Positions 12,097-24,400 of a DNA stretch of 64,000 nucleotides are shown here, in pieces. The stretch is from Membranipora membranacea (Eukaryota; Bryozoa; Gymnolaemata; Cheilostomatida; Membraniporidae): NCBI GenBank assembly GCA_914767715.1, contig OU612068.1, forward strand, positions 558,001 to 622,000, in the 5' to 3' direction. The notes beneath the pieces were generated by a model. It was given only the letters and a program-made list of their open reading frames with translations. It had not been told where the DNA came from and made no database searches. The translations under genes were made by a program, and so were the position numbers. How positions within the stretch are numbered: position 1 is the stretch's first letter; each line of letters begins with the position of its first letter.

Positions 12097-13830
12097 TTAG
12101 GCAAAGCCGTGTCCATGTCGACATTATGACACTGGCTGACTTGGCTATGACCACCACATGGATGTCAGGCTATGATGAAATCAGATTAGAGGGTATACTT
12201 TACTACCTGGGCACATCTTTGAGATGATAGTGGACGTTTTCTGTTTCACCTCCTAGAGCACGACGGCTAACGCCTCTAACATACATACCTATAATACTGT
12301 CTTGGGTGCAAAAACTTTTATGTTATGTTTATTTGTAATTTGCAACTTGTAATTCTCTTTCAGTGAAACTGGCTTTTATTTACACCATAAGAATAGTTAT
12401 AATGGTTACAATAATTATTTATAGATATTTATAAAGAGGAACTAAAAACTGAGTTGTTTTCTTTGGTTATAATTAGTAATATCATTATGTAAGTAATGGC
12501 TAATGATGCAAATATAACAGCGATTATGATTGTAAGTGTAATCAATTATCTCCATTGGTGTAATTATGGCCAGTTATTGCTTATGGTTGAAGATTTTTAT
12601 GATGTTGATACAATGCAGATTATTGTAAGTCCTTACTCATAAAACTCCATAGTAGAGTAATAGGTGCTATTCTTAGTGTGATTCTGTGAGTTATGACTAA
12701 TACCAAGGAGCAACAGCTAATATGGATGACTCATTGCTCAGCTGATGTAAATTTCTTGACGGCACGGACCCGGGGGGGGGGGAAGGGGGCGGGCTCGGAT
12801 CTCTAACAATAAGAATAAAATATACACGAGAAGTTGTTGAACCTAAGTAGTAAATTCTTTTCAGGTTGCTTATTATGTTTGTGACATACTTGATGCATGA
12901 AATTCAAGATTTGTTCTGGTATATTCTATATTTCTGAGGCTAGTTCTGACATCAAAGACTTTGAATCTTTTTGAGTTTAGCCATATCCATTACAGAAAAA
13001 TTCCAGTCTTGTATAGGCAGTAGCCAGTTTCATGAAAGGGTTTGCTGGTGCAGTCGTATTGCGTGCTAAGACATATTTTAGGTGCTTAGTCCAAACCAAC
13101 GTTCCGGGATTGTGATACATGTGACAGATGCTGTATGGGACATGTCTTACAGCACTCATGTATGGCCCCTACAGCATGAACGACGATGCTTTATAGGCCT
13201 TGAGTGCTGTAAGACATTTCCTATACAGCACCTGCCACACCTCTTTACAACACTGGTCCCCAGCGTTGCCCATTCAGACCAGCATAAACTTTTGTCCCCG
13301 TTTGAAATTTAAGAAAACTTTTAGGTCTCGCATAGTGTACAACCTACAGTGTGTTTGCTTTTCAAGTAGCTCAGAGCTGTTTGGTTTTCACACACATGCT
13401 TGGATCATAGGATCAGTCATCTCAGGCCTAACCTACTGTACAAATAAAAAATTAAATGCTCACTCTAACGATAGTGATAAATGCAGCCTAATGCCCTATT
13501 TGATTTCACAGCATAGAACATGATCAACAGAGAATCTTAGCAATATTTAATTAGTTGTCTCCTCATTAAACACGAGAGGACAACTGGAAACAAAATAACA
13601 ATTCACATGAAATTATTTGTTGTATTATGTCAGACGCCTGATTATGTAGGCCTAGTACAAACATAAATGAGCACTATGGCAAGATAAGATGCAAGATCAG
13701 AAACTTAATAAATGCTTCCATTGTGATGATTAATTGCTGTACATTTGTGCCAAAACAGACAACAGAGTGTGATTGAGAGCAAAATTGCAAATATTAGTAA
13801 ATTCGAGTCTACTGAAAATGGTAACTCATA
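12097..13830. other. Intergenic, EAF to TPR gene (convergent 3' ends)
   Basis: I see no coding frame with a recognisable domain here. It contains a G run at 12772-12781 and an inverted repeat at 13130-13229 (arms of 29 bases, three or fewer mismatches, loop of about 42 bases). Confidence 0.6.
13130..13229. repeat. Inverted repeat (foldback), about 29-base arms
   Basis: Left arm 13130-13158 (GCTGTATGGGACATGTCTTA...) is matched in reverse complement by 13201-13229. The intervening 42 bases are not obviously related. It could be a small foldback transposon remnant; I see no clear target-site duplication. Confidence 0.6.
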
Positions 13831-16800
13831 TTATGTAACAGAATCTTTGCGCTCTTTGACCATCTGAGAGATATAATTTTTGGCCTCCTCGTAGTCTTTC
13901 ATTTCAGTGCAGATTGTACCGAGTTTGTACAGAAGTGCGTCAAGTTTATCGTCATACACATCCACAATTGAGCCGTAGATTCTTAACGCCCTGATGTAAA
14001 CCTCTTTAGAATTTTGATATTCTCCAATGGTCTGTAAGTCCTCGCCTAGTTGTTCTAGTTGTTTGCATGCTTCTGCCAAGCCAAGCTGTTGCTCTTTCAA
14101 TGGACATCTGGAGAATATTCGAATTGCCTCACAAAGATAATCAAAGGCTAACACAAATGATTTCCGGTTATACCAAACGGTCCCAAACTGAAGCCATGAG
14201 TGAGCTAAACAAACTATTTCATCTGTACTCATCTCTTCCCGGTGCTCACAGACTTTTAAATACTCAGATATATATAAGTCCGCCTCTGCTGTTTTACCAT
14301 GAGATGCTAATATTTCGAGCAAGCTATGTAGCAGCGTATTAGTGGCAACACTTAATGCTGTTCTGGTATGGACCTGATGGATTTGTAGAGCGTCCGCAAT
14401 GCATTGTTCAGATAGTTTGTGATTCTTGTTGCGGTGGTATTGCGCCATATCAGATAGTAAACTGACCATTTTATTGTGGTCGGGAGCTTTCTGTAACTCT
14501 TTGTATACTTCTATTGCCCTATGAAAACACTCTCCGTTGAATTCATATTCAGCGTGGTCGGAGGAGAGGTTATATCTCAACATAAAGATTCGACTCATTT
14601 CTCTACTGGTTACCTTTGTCCATGTGGAAGTTCTGTTTCTAAGGCTCAGTAACTCAAGGTAATATCTATCTGCCTTGATGGACAGTTCCTCACTAAGGGA
14701 AGCCAGGGTATGCAATAGGTCCACCTGACTATTGATTTCGCTGTTTTGTAACTTTTCGATGTACGAGTACTGTTGTAAGGCACTGTTATAATGTTTTACA
14801 GCCCGATTTTTCTGTTTGTCATTGTTATATACACTGGCCAACTCTTGATGGATATTTGCGACTTCAATAATTCTGTCATCATTCGAATCAATCAGATGAG
14901 ATATTGTCAGAGCTCTTTCAAAATAGATTATACTCAGTCTGGAATTTCGTTTGCTCCAATGTGTTGCAAACGAACGAAGAGCTCTCACCTGTATATGGGT
15001 AGGGGCCTGGCTGTTGTAATTACTAAAGACAATTTGAACCAAACCATCACCGGTGTTTGAGAGGTCGTTCATCTCACAAAAGCTAAGATACTTACAGAGA
15101 GTAGTATGTATGAAGGCATCAAAAGTTGTATGAGATTGAGTGTAGACCATGATTGCTTGTTCATACAGGACTTCACACAATTTGGGATCAATGTCACTTT
15201 GATTTCCATCCAGAAAATCAACCACGAACCGAGGTATATCCTTTCCTCTATCACAGTCAGGTAATCGCTTGTAGATGACTAGAATCCTTTCTAGAGAACG
15301 GGCCGTTAAGCTCTGTGATGAGAGTGGAGGGGATTGAGCCGTCTTATTGATCTTGAAGCCCAGTAATATTTCACTTACTGTTACGTTCTCCCAGTTGTTC
15401 GTCTCTTTTCGAAAAATTAACAGTTTGCTGGTCATTACATCACTTTGATCACTTTCAAGATCAGCATGAAAGTGGGCTATCTGCTTCAACAACCCGATAA
15501 TGAAGTTTTGATTTTTTTTGCTGTCAAGCTGCAAACACGTTTCATAGTACGTAAGAGCCTTGGTATAATGCTTCACTGCTTCATCAACTTCATCAGTAGC
15601 TGCATGTACTTTCCCAATCCGTATGTGAATATCAGCTTTTACTTGGACATCCTCTTGTTGATCTAACTCCAGCTCAAATTTATACATGATTCCCTTAAGG
15701 TCCTACATGTATTGCTGCACCTGGTTATGATCCCCTTTCGATTTGTGAATTCTAGCGAGTTCGGTTATTATCATAACTTCTATATTACTATCTCGATTAT
15801 GCACATTCTCCTTACGATACATAGAAAGTGCAGTTGTGAGATATCTGATGGTTAATGCCCTTTCTCCTTTTTCAGCGATCAGCTTCATTCCTATATCTCT
15901 CCACTTGTGTGCTATGTCCCTGGTTGACAGGCTGTTTGTTCTACTGAATGTATCCAAGGATTTAGAATAACACCCGTCTGCTTCGTAGAATTGTTTTCTC
16001 TTTACAAGAATATCCCCTAGTAGGTACAGTATTCTGGCCATGTCCTTGTTTTCTCCATCAGGCCCATAAATTTCTCTATAGATGATCAGAGATTCTCTGT
16101 AATGGGCTTCTGCCTCTGTGAACTCACACGCAATGTCAGCGGACTTTCCCAAATTATATAGAGCATTCGCGATGTAAATGTGATGTGAATCGTTCCCGTA
16201 CGCCTTATGATATATAGCTAGAGATTGTATGAAGTAATCTTTTGCTCTGTCATGGTCATCACGATCACTGTACACTAAACCATTATCCTTGAGGTAATGT
16301 CCGGCTGCTGGAACTACAGCTTCCTCTCCAAATGCCTCAGCCAGAACCTCGAAACTTTTCTTTAGGTATTCCCTAGCATTTTTATGGTCCCCTCGTTTGC
16401 GGAATAACTCACCCAAGGCCATAAGACAGCTGGCTGTTTTTGGGTTGGTTGAGGAAATCAGAGTCGACATTTTTTCTCGTGATAACTGAGCAAAATTTAA
16501 ATCAGCTCGGTTTCTGTCATAATCACCGTTATGATATGCAAACATTGCTTCATTGAGATGCGTTTCTGCCAATGCATCTTTGCCTTCCATCGCAGAATAC
16601 ACTGCACCAAGTTGATAGTGTTTATCCGCTGATTCAGTAGGGACTAACTGTAGAATTTCCAGAGACTTTTTGAGCCATTGCATTTTCCTCAGACACTCAG
16701 CTATTCTCAGTTTGTAACTATCATCATGGGTCTTTTCGAGGAGATATTCATAGACAGACAGAGCAGCAGGGTAAGCAGACGAACGCAGGAGAGTATCTGC

Positions 16801-18750
16801 TATCGCTTTCATTGTCTCCAGAGAGCATTGGTGACCTAATATCCCAGCGATACCACTGTCATCTAAAGTATGTCCACTACTTTGTAGGGCCTGCTTCAGG
16901 AGATACAACGCCTCCGAGAATCTTCCACAGCTATGAAAGATCTCAACTTCATTTTGCCATGTTCGTTCAGTTATGTGTTGTGCTCTCAAAACCTGGCTAA
17001 CCACTGTTTTTCCAAGATCATTTTTCAGAGGAATCATATTGGAACACATGGCAAAAAACAGTTTTTCATTCACAAAGTATCTGCGGTATGCTGGGCTCTT
17101 GCTACAGAGCGGTTGCTCTTTCTCAGATTTCCTGGCAATCGATAACCTATCGTCATGTGCATCATGGTAAAGATATGCTTCCAGTCTGACATAGCATGCA
17201 CTAGCTAGCAGGAAGGACAGCAAGTTTGCAATGCCTGACGACATCCTGTCATTGTTTACCATCCGTTCAGGCACCTCCCAAGTTGAGCTACATGAGATAT
17301 TATTGACTATAGCCAGATCAAGAAAGAGGATGGATGGAAACCGAAAGATCTCCTTTTTTACATTGAGAGTGTATCCTTTGCCTTCAAGTTCAGGACTTGG
17401 TCTGAAATCAAACTTCGTGATATCTGACTGGAGCATCTTTTCATTGAGTTCTGCCCTATTTTGAGAGGGAGTGATATTATTCATCTCTTCTCTCAAAGAA
17501 TCCAGAACGCTGTCACTCATATCATATGTATATACGGCTTTCATGTAGTGGAGCATGGCAGTCAGATCACCTCTCAAAGCTTTTGTTCGATCAGGATCTG
17601 CAAAGCATTGTTTATATTCTTCCAAGAGCTCCTCGGGAGTCATAATAAATGCGTTTTTGAAACCGTCTTTCCCATTGCCAGTTGGAATATTTCCAGCACC
17701 GTTTTGTAAGCCATCAATTTGAAACCCATCCCTTGCACAATCATCAAACCAGCCATCCAGCTCATCAATATCCATGTGTGAGAGGTTTGTTTCGCGTAAG
17801 TTTCCGATAAGAAAATAAGTTGTCACAGCGAGTGTCTCAAAGTAAGACTCTATCTCAGGAGTCATTCGCTTAGTCAAAAACATGTACTCCAGATCAGAGT
17901 ATGGAGTCGCTTCCCCTCTAGCCAGTGAGCCGATAGCGACAACTATGAATGGACATGGAGGCTTTCTAGTCAGTAGTGCGACTGCTTTGGTCATAATTCC
18001 ATTTGCATACTTATTCATTTCTGCCGTAGATATTGAAGATAATCCTTTGACTGCGTGTACAAAATCACACCTGGCTTGATTGTCTCCTTCACTGAGCTGA
18101 TCAGCAAGTTCAGACAATTCGGATTCCTTTATATCCGAACGTATTCTCTCTCTTAGTTCTAACAACTCACTCTGATGACTTTTGGTTATCTCACAGTGTT
18201 CAGCAAATGATATTTGAGAGTTGTTTTTCCAAAACTTCTGCTGGATCTGATATATTGAAGAATCACAGTCAGACTTTTCGCCTCTAGCTGCTACTGAATT
18301 AAACAGCGCATGAGTCTAAAAACATGCATGTGTAGTATAAGAGCACATATGATATTTGTGAGATGTACATGCATGATCAGTATTAGTAACCGAGTAGCCA
18401 TCACCCACACCATAAAGTATGTTCCATTGGCAGACACATCTCCTGATGCGAACCTTTTTATTCCAGCTAGAATTGGAGTCGCTGGTTACATTGCAAATGT
18501 GAATGCTGTAAAACTATTTTGAAGCTATAGTGTGTTGTAAAACAACAGTTTAATACTAACTTCAAAGCCAGGTTTGCTGGTTACTGACCTTGAGACAATC
18601 CCTCCAGTCTCCTGTAGTTTCATACTTATGACTGTATCGATCTGCTAACTTTCTCAGATGTGGAATCTGGGCCTTAAGGTTGTATTTACCTCCTTCCACA
18701 GAGTAGTACTCCTCCTTGAATTTAGCTATATCCTCATCTATCTGCTCCAT
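13831..18750 (-). CDS. DUF294-type nucleotidyltransferase-like / TPR-repeat protein, one in-frame TAG
   Basis: Two exons: 18750-18589 (ATG to donor GTCAGT) and 18315-13831. The join WRDCLK|THALFN keeps phase 0. Exon 2 is 1,495 codons with a single internal stop, TAG at 15705-15703 (codon 925); both sides share one frame and both encode helical repeats. Seen: an N-terminal helical segment; a nucleotidyltransferase-fold motif GSLARGEATPYSDLE at about 183-197 (GS, RGE, SDxE); then many TPR-like units from about residue 450 to the end, for example YLKKSFEVLAEAFGEE and AEAHYRESLIIYREIYG. Family knowledge: such fused proteins occur as multigene families in some invertebrates and their biochemical role is not established; GlnD and DUF294 domains are predicted nucleotidyltransferases. 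Without readthrough the product is 924 aa and loses about 623 codons of TPR. An acceptor-like AG abuts the ATG, so a 5' UTR exon may exist upstream. Confidence 0.85.
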
Positions 18751-19196
18751 CTGTTAAACGCAGACAGCAATAATGACTAATTTTGTTTTATATTATGAGT
18801 TATCATTAATTACCATTTATTGAAAAATTTCCTGTTCTTTAAAGGCTATTAGATTGTCCAGTTACCGGTATAATGTCAGCACACTTTTTCAGAACATTAG
18901 CTGGATCGAGCTAGCATTTACATAAACAATAAAAGCTATATCGCTATATTGCTTTCTCAGCTTGGAAATTTATCATGGCGATCACTGATATTATTCAAGG
19001 ATTAGGGGATTTGCTTTTGCTGAAACACTGCAGTAATTGAGATTGAGATGTTGTTGAGGACAAGTCTATATGATTTTGAATACAGGAACCACTGTGACCT
19101 TTGACAGAAGTTCTTAGTAAACAATTATGCGTACAGCATTCCCACTAACCGCTGTCAAGCGTTGAGCGATTATCATGCACTAGTTCAAGTCAATAC
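18751..19196. other. Intergenic, upstream of the TPR gene
   Basis: AT-rich and without a coding frame or repeat I can name. The TPR-gene promoter should lie here if the ATG exon is first; I see no convincing TATA box. Confidence 0.5.
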
Positions 19197-19581
19197 TTAA
19201 AGGATTACTGACACCTTGGAGGTTTTGGTATCGTTTTGAAGCTCTTAGTCTAACTAAGATAACACTGGCAAGGTCTAAATTAGACTGTGGCCTCATTTCA
19301 AGGAATAAGCCATTGAGGGAGCAAAATTCTTCTCATATACTCTCATATACTCATATTGTCTCCCCTCACAGATCTTAGAGAAGACAACTCATCTAGTAAA
19401 TCCCTTATGAGCAATAGCCTCATTTCCTGAATTCTCAAATACACACCCCCATCTAAATGTTTATGATTCACATTGATTACTATGACTATGTAAACAAAGG
19501 CACGCTTAAATAGGTAGGAATCGAAGGGGGTGCACGGGGATTAATCATGTGAAGTGACAGGCAAGACCATTGGCTGATCAA

Positions 19582-19764
19582 TGTAATTAGAGGCGGAGAA
19601 TGGCCTTGGTCTCCGCCTCTAACAGCCAGTCCACGTTGCGTTCTCAAGTGTGTTATATAAGAAATTGTGATTCGCAGACACCCATAAATAAAGTTGAATA
19701 GAAGCTATGATATAGCTATTGTTGTGTTGGCTCATCACACTTGGGATTATAGGGTTTAATTACA
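19582..19764 (+). repeat. Candidate short LTR (solo or fragment)
   Basis: A 183-base stretch begins TGTAATTA and ends TAATTACA (8-base inverted ends of the TG...CA type). It holds TATATAA at 19654-19660 and AATAAA at 19687-19692, the order expected in an LTR. A perfect 13-base-stem hairpin (TTAGAGGCGGAGA and its complement) lies near its start. No flanking duplication and no partner LTR was found, so this is tentative. It sits inside the TTAA-flanked element. Confidence 0.4.
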
Positions 19765-20254
19765 ACGGTCAATTTCAATCTTGACAACGGTATCTAGGCA
19801 ACCTCTAAAACCATAAATCATAACGTCAAAATTGACCAATAAGAGCTCGTATATTTTGAAGCGGATGATTTGAAATCATCGGAATTGGGCAATTTCGAAT
19901 GACATCAGTCATATTTTCACCACTTTCCAATGCCATTATTGGAATGAAAATTTATTGGGCATGTGTATCATACAATTCCGCATCAGCTTGTCTGATTCCC
20001 ATTAAAAATAATTCACTGCTTCTCCTCTTAATTCCGAAAAAGCAGGAGGAATTTGAATGCTGCTAACCCCATTTGAATCTGATATGGCTGGGTGATCGCT
20101 TTACATTGACTGGCCCTTATATACCGGTCGAGGCACTTTAACTGCAGTTGATGTATTTTACGTGTTGTCATTATGGGCATTCCATCACAAGTGTGATTCA
20201 TTCAATGGGCATACAGACAAAATAGAAAAATATTCTAAAGTCAATGATGGTATA

Positions 20255-20286
20255 ACCAGAGACTATAGATATCTATAGTCTCTGGT
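20255..20286. repeat. Perfect 32-base palindrome (dispersed family, copy 1)
   Basis: Centre at 20270/20271 with arms of 16 bases (ACCAGAGACTATAGAT and its complement). A nearly identical perfect palindrome is at 62063-62092 and an imperfect one at 46095-46129. Confidence 0.85.
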
Positions 20287-20512
20287 ATAACATCATTCAT
20301 TGTTACAACATCACAGTACATAGCAAACAGCAATTGTAAAGGGTGATTGTTCAAAGAGACCACATTTGAAGCCTGGCCCTTTGATCTCTGCCTTCTCAGT
20401 GAAGCCCAGTGAGGGCAGATTTACTAAACATAACAAAATAAACAGCTGACTGATGACTATGACCAGAAATTTGTTTGGCGATTAATTTCTATTTCATAAA
20501 TTGAGTGCACTT

Positions 20513-20653
20513 ATGCCACACACACTTGCTGGGCAGAATTCTCAACAAATGGCTGCTAACTATAACATTCCATCAGACTCTGAGGACAGTGAAGAGGATT
20601 ATTTTTCAGCAGAGGAGGACATTATTTATGAGAATGGCAATATTTTAAAATGA
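20513..20653 (+). CDS. Small acidic ORF inside the TTAA element (hypothetical)
   Basis: 46 codons from ATG to TGA with an acidic centre SDSEDSEEDYFSAEED. Acidic N-termini are common in piggyBac transposases, so it may be a relic of one. The length is too short to assign and there is no catalytic Asp region after it. Confidence 0.25.
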   Translation: MPHTLAGQNSQQMAANYNIPSDSEDSEEDYFSAEEDIIYENGNILK

Positions 20654-21424
20654 CGATGACACAAATATGCTCTTTCCTGTATTTTCTTAGCAGGAAATTT
20701 TGTGTAAACAAACGCAGTCCATTGCCATACTCTGGATCTTGTGGCCAAGGGTATGCCTGCCGGGAATCCTGGACAGAGCATGCAAATTCTAGATGGTCCC
20801 ATTACTAATTTTATGTGCGTTCAGGCCAAAATTTACAAGGCAAATGAGACTATAAAGCGGTGGTCCTCAGATCATTCTGCATTGCTCATGACAGTGGTCC
20901 ATACCAAAGCTCATAATATGTAAACCTCAAAACATCATAATCATCCCACTATTGTTTCCTTCAGCTGATTTTGCCTCGAGTTATTCAGCGGTCAGCATGT
21001 TCATTCTAGCTAACCAACAATAACACCAGTTTGCAATGATGATCAGTGTATACAATGATGTTCTACAGTGTATACAATGATGATCGGGCTATTGAATAGG
21101 GTCCTTTGATGTAGGATTAATTGGAATAGTTACCTAACCACAACCTAATGTTTGTTTTACAAACATTGATATTTATTAGCGAGAGCATCATAATAGCTGG
21201 CAAACTCATTCATGGTTATCATGTTGGCCCTCAGACTTGAATCATGACTGAGCTGGCTCTTGACTGAGAGGGCAACTTCCAATTTAATTTTAAAATGTGC
21301 TGTATTCAGCAGGTTTTCAGTTTGTGGCCAACTCAGAAACTGGTGCTACATCCAAAAAAATGCTATTTTTTTCATATTTTTTTACCCCTGCAAAGTCCAG
21401 AACCTCCAAGGTGTCGGTAATCCT

Positions 21425-24400
21425 TTAACTGATCCAGTTAATTTCTGTAGTTTGTTTACAGTTTACATTTTTCCGGTGTCTCTTGTTCTTTATCCATACC
21501 TGATCACCTTTTGTGAACAATGGTGGTTCTTGAAGATCTGAAGTTCTAATTTCCTCTTGTTTGTGGCGTAGCATCTCATAAGCTTCCGTTAGTCTGTTAT
21601 GGATTCTGGCAGCATAGTCTTCTCTGCTGCTTGTATCTTCTGACGGACCTGACAGCAGATTATCTGGAAGTGTGAGCTCCCTCCCAAACATGAGATAATT
21701 AGGAGTTTCACCTGTAAAGCTGTGAGGAACCCCTCGCAAAGACCTGGTTAAGTGTGGTAGCACCAAATCCCAGTCTTCATCATCTCTTTCCAGTAAGAGA
21801 GAGCGAAGAGAGTTTCCTAGGTCTTTGTTTCCTCGTTCCACTACACCATTACCTTGAGGATGGTAAGGTGTAGTTTTGCTTTTATCCACTTTCCAGAGCT
21901 GACACAGTTCTTTCATTAGCTGGCCTTCAAATTGTGCCCCTCTGTCTGTATGTATCCTCTCTGGAAGTCCAAAGTAATTGAATACTTGTCTTTCCAGAGT
22001 CTCAATTATAGTGATAGTGGTTCCATTTGGTATTGCAATAGCATCTTTCCATCTTGTGAAATGATCTGATATCACTAAAATCATGGGGTTTCCTCGCGGA
22101 GTCTTCTGAAATGGTCCTACCAGATCTAGACTTAACACTTGCCAAGGCCTTCCAGCGAATAACCTTTGCTGATAATTAGTTTTGATATCCCTGCTGTGCT
22201 TAGCTGCCTGGCAGATTTCACAAGAGTTGATTGCTCTTCTTATCTGTGACACCATTCCAGGCCAAAACCAAGTCAATTTGATTCTTTGATAGGTTTTGTT
22301 TATGCCAGAATGGTGTTGAGTGTGGTGTTGTTGTATAACCAATGGTCTCATCTCTGTAGGGCAGACAATACTCCAAACATCTCTCCTATTGATTTGTATT
22401 CTTACTCTAAGGATACCATTCATGATCCTTAGAGTTGGCAGCATTTCACAGAGTTTTTTAAATTCTGTGCTCCCTTGGTTGATGATTTCTTTCCGTGGTG
22501 TTTCTCCAGATATTACCATCTTTCTGATCAGAGAGAGTTCACTTCCTTCTTTTGATTGTAAGGGAATGATGTCTTTCTCTAGATCTGATGATATTTGGAT
22601 TCTGTGGACTTCTGTATCTTGGAGTTGAATAGGGTTGGCTGGCTGTCTGTTGTGAGAATCCATCCCTTTCATGTAGGTGGGCCTGATTCTTTCACCATGA
22701 AGCTTGCTTCTCCCTTCCAATCCTTGATGTGTCCTTTCTGAGTTCTGTAGATTTGAAGTCTGAACTGGCGGGTTACCATCTATAAGATCAATCCCTTTCA
22801 TATAGGTGGGTCTTATCTTATCATGGTATCGGTGCTGGGTTCTCTCTTCTTCTCTATCAGATAGTCCTGAGTTCTGAGGCATGGTCGCAGAGGTAGACTG
22901 TGGATAATGTGGATCTATCCCTTTTGTGTAGGTGGGCCTGATCCAATCGTAATATTCAGGTTTCCTCCCTTCCAGTACCAAAGATTGTGGTATAGATTTA
23001 ATGGTAGTTGTCTTCTCTCCTCTCCCTTCCAAAACTATACCATCATCTAATACCATCTGGTGAGATATGACCATCTCTTTCCAATGTGGTCCTCCATCTC
23101 TGTCTGTTATTCTGGTGCACTGCTTACAGTCCATACATTGTCTTGATAGACCATCTGCATTTCCATGCTTTATACCAGCTCTATGTTGTAGGGAGAAAGA
23201 AAATTCTGATAGAATTTCCAGCCATCTGGCCACTTGGTGAGATGGTTCCCTTCGCTTATAGAGCCACTGTAGAGATGCATGATCAGTTCTGCAGAGGAAT
23301 TTTCTGCCATACAGGTATGGTCTAAAATGCTTGACTGATAATATGACTGCTAGCAGTTCCCTCCTGGTGACGCAGTAATTTCTCTCTGCCGGGGAAAAAG
23401 TCTTACTCCAGTAAGCTATTACCCTCTCCTCACCATCATGGATCTGAGACAAGACAGCTCCTGCTCCATCTAGGCTAGCATCTGTGTCTAATATAAAGTC
23501 TTTACTGTAATCTGGATACGCAAGTACTGGTGATTCAGTGATGAAGCTTTTTAGAGTTTGAAAAGCTTTCTCCTCCTCACTGCCCCATACGAAAGTTGAT
23601 CCTTTGATGGTCAATTTGTTCATGGGTTTGGCAACTGTAGCGTAGTCAGGACAGAACTTCCTGTAGTATCCCACAAATCCTAAGAAGGTCCTTACTTCTG
23701 ATTGATTCTGTGGTCTCTTCCAATCCATTACAGCTTTAACTTTTGCCGGATCTGTAGACACTCCATCTTTGCTGACCATGTGCCCAAGATATTTTACCTC
23801 TGTTTGTAGAAGTTCACACTTGGATGGTTTCAGCTTAAGATTTGCAGACCTGAACCGTTTGAATACTGTTTCCAACCTGGTGATATGAGAGTCAAAGTCT
23901 TGTGAAAAGACTATAACATCATCCAGGTAAAGTAGCAAACTGTTCCACTGTAATCCTGATAGTATTTGCTCCATCAGCCTTTCAAAAGTTGCTGGCGCGG
24001 AAGTTAATCCAAACGGCAGCACTTTCCACTTCCATAACCCTCCTCTGGTTACAAATGCTGACTTCTCCTGTGCATCCTCATCCAATGGGACCTGCCAGTA
24101 CCCAGACGCCATGTCCAAAGTACTGAACAGCATGCTGCCGGAGAGTGCATCTAAGCTATCGTCAATCCTGGGTAGGGGGTAGGCATCCTGATTTGTGACC
24201 GCGTTCAGTTGCCTGTAATCTATACAGAGTCTCCAACCTGAACCTTTCTTCACTAATACCACCCCACTACACCATCCTGAATTAGTTGGCTCTACTAGTC
24301 CTCTCTGTACCAAATCCTTGACCTGTCTTTCCACCTCCTGGTCCTTTTCCATGCCTAGCCTTCTAGGAGGCTGCCTGATTGGTTTGGTGCCAGGTTCCAC

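Larger units (their letters stand above)
19197..21428. mobile_element. TTAA-flanked DNA transposon-like element (piggyBac-type target site), non-autonomous
   Basis: TTAA at 19197-19200 and at 21425-21428 flank inverted termini of 28 bases (19201-19228 and the reverse complement of 21397-21424), which agree at 26 positions. Each terminus begins AGGATTAC. TTAA duplication is the hallmark of piggyBac-family insertion, but I find no transposase of the usual size. The only coding-like stretch is a 46-codon acidic frame at 20513-20653. The right end lies exactly where the adjacent gypsy pol frame stops. Superfamily assignment rests on the TTAA alone. Confidence 0.6.

Noticed and set aside
13831-15687. 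A separate 618 aa gene starting at the ATG just after the TAG
   Set aside because: Same frame as the upstream ORF, only 15 bases after the stop, and TPR-like sequence runs through the gap; one interrupted gene is simpler. Not excluded without transcripts.
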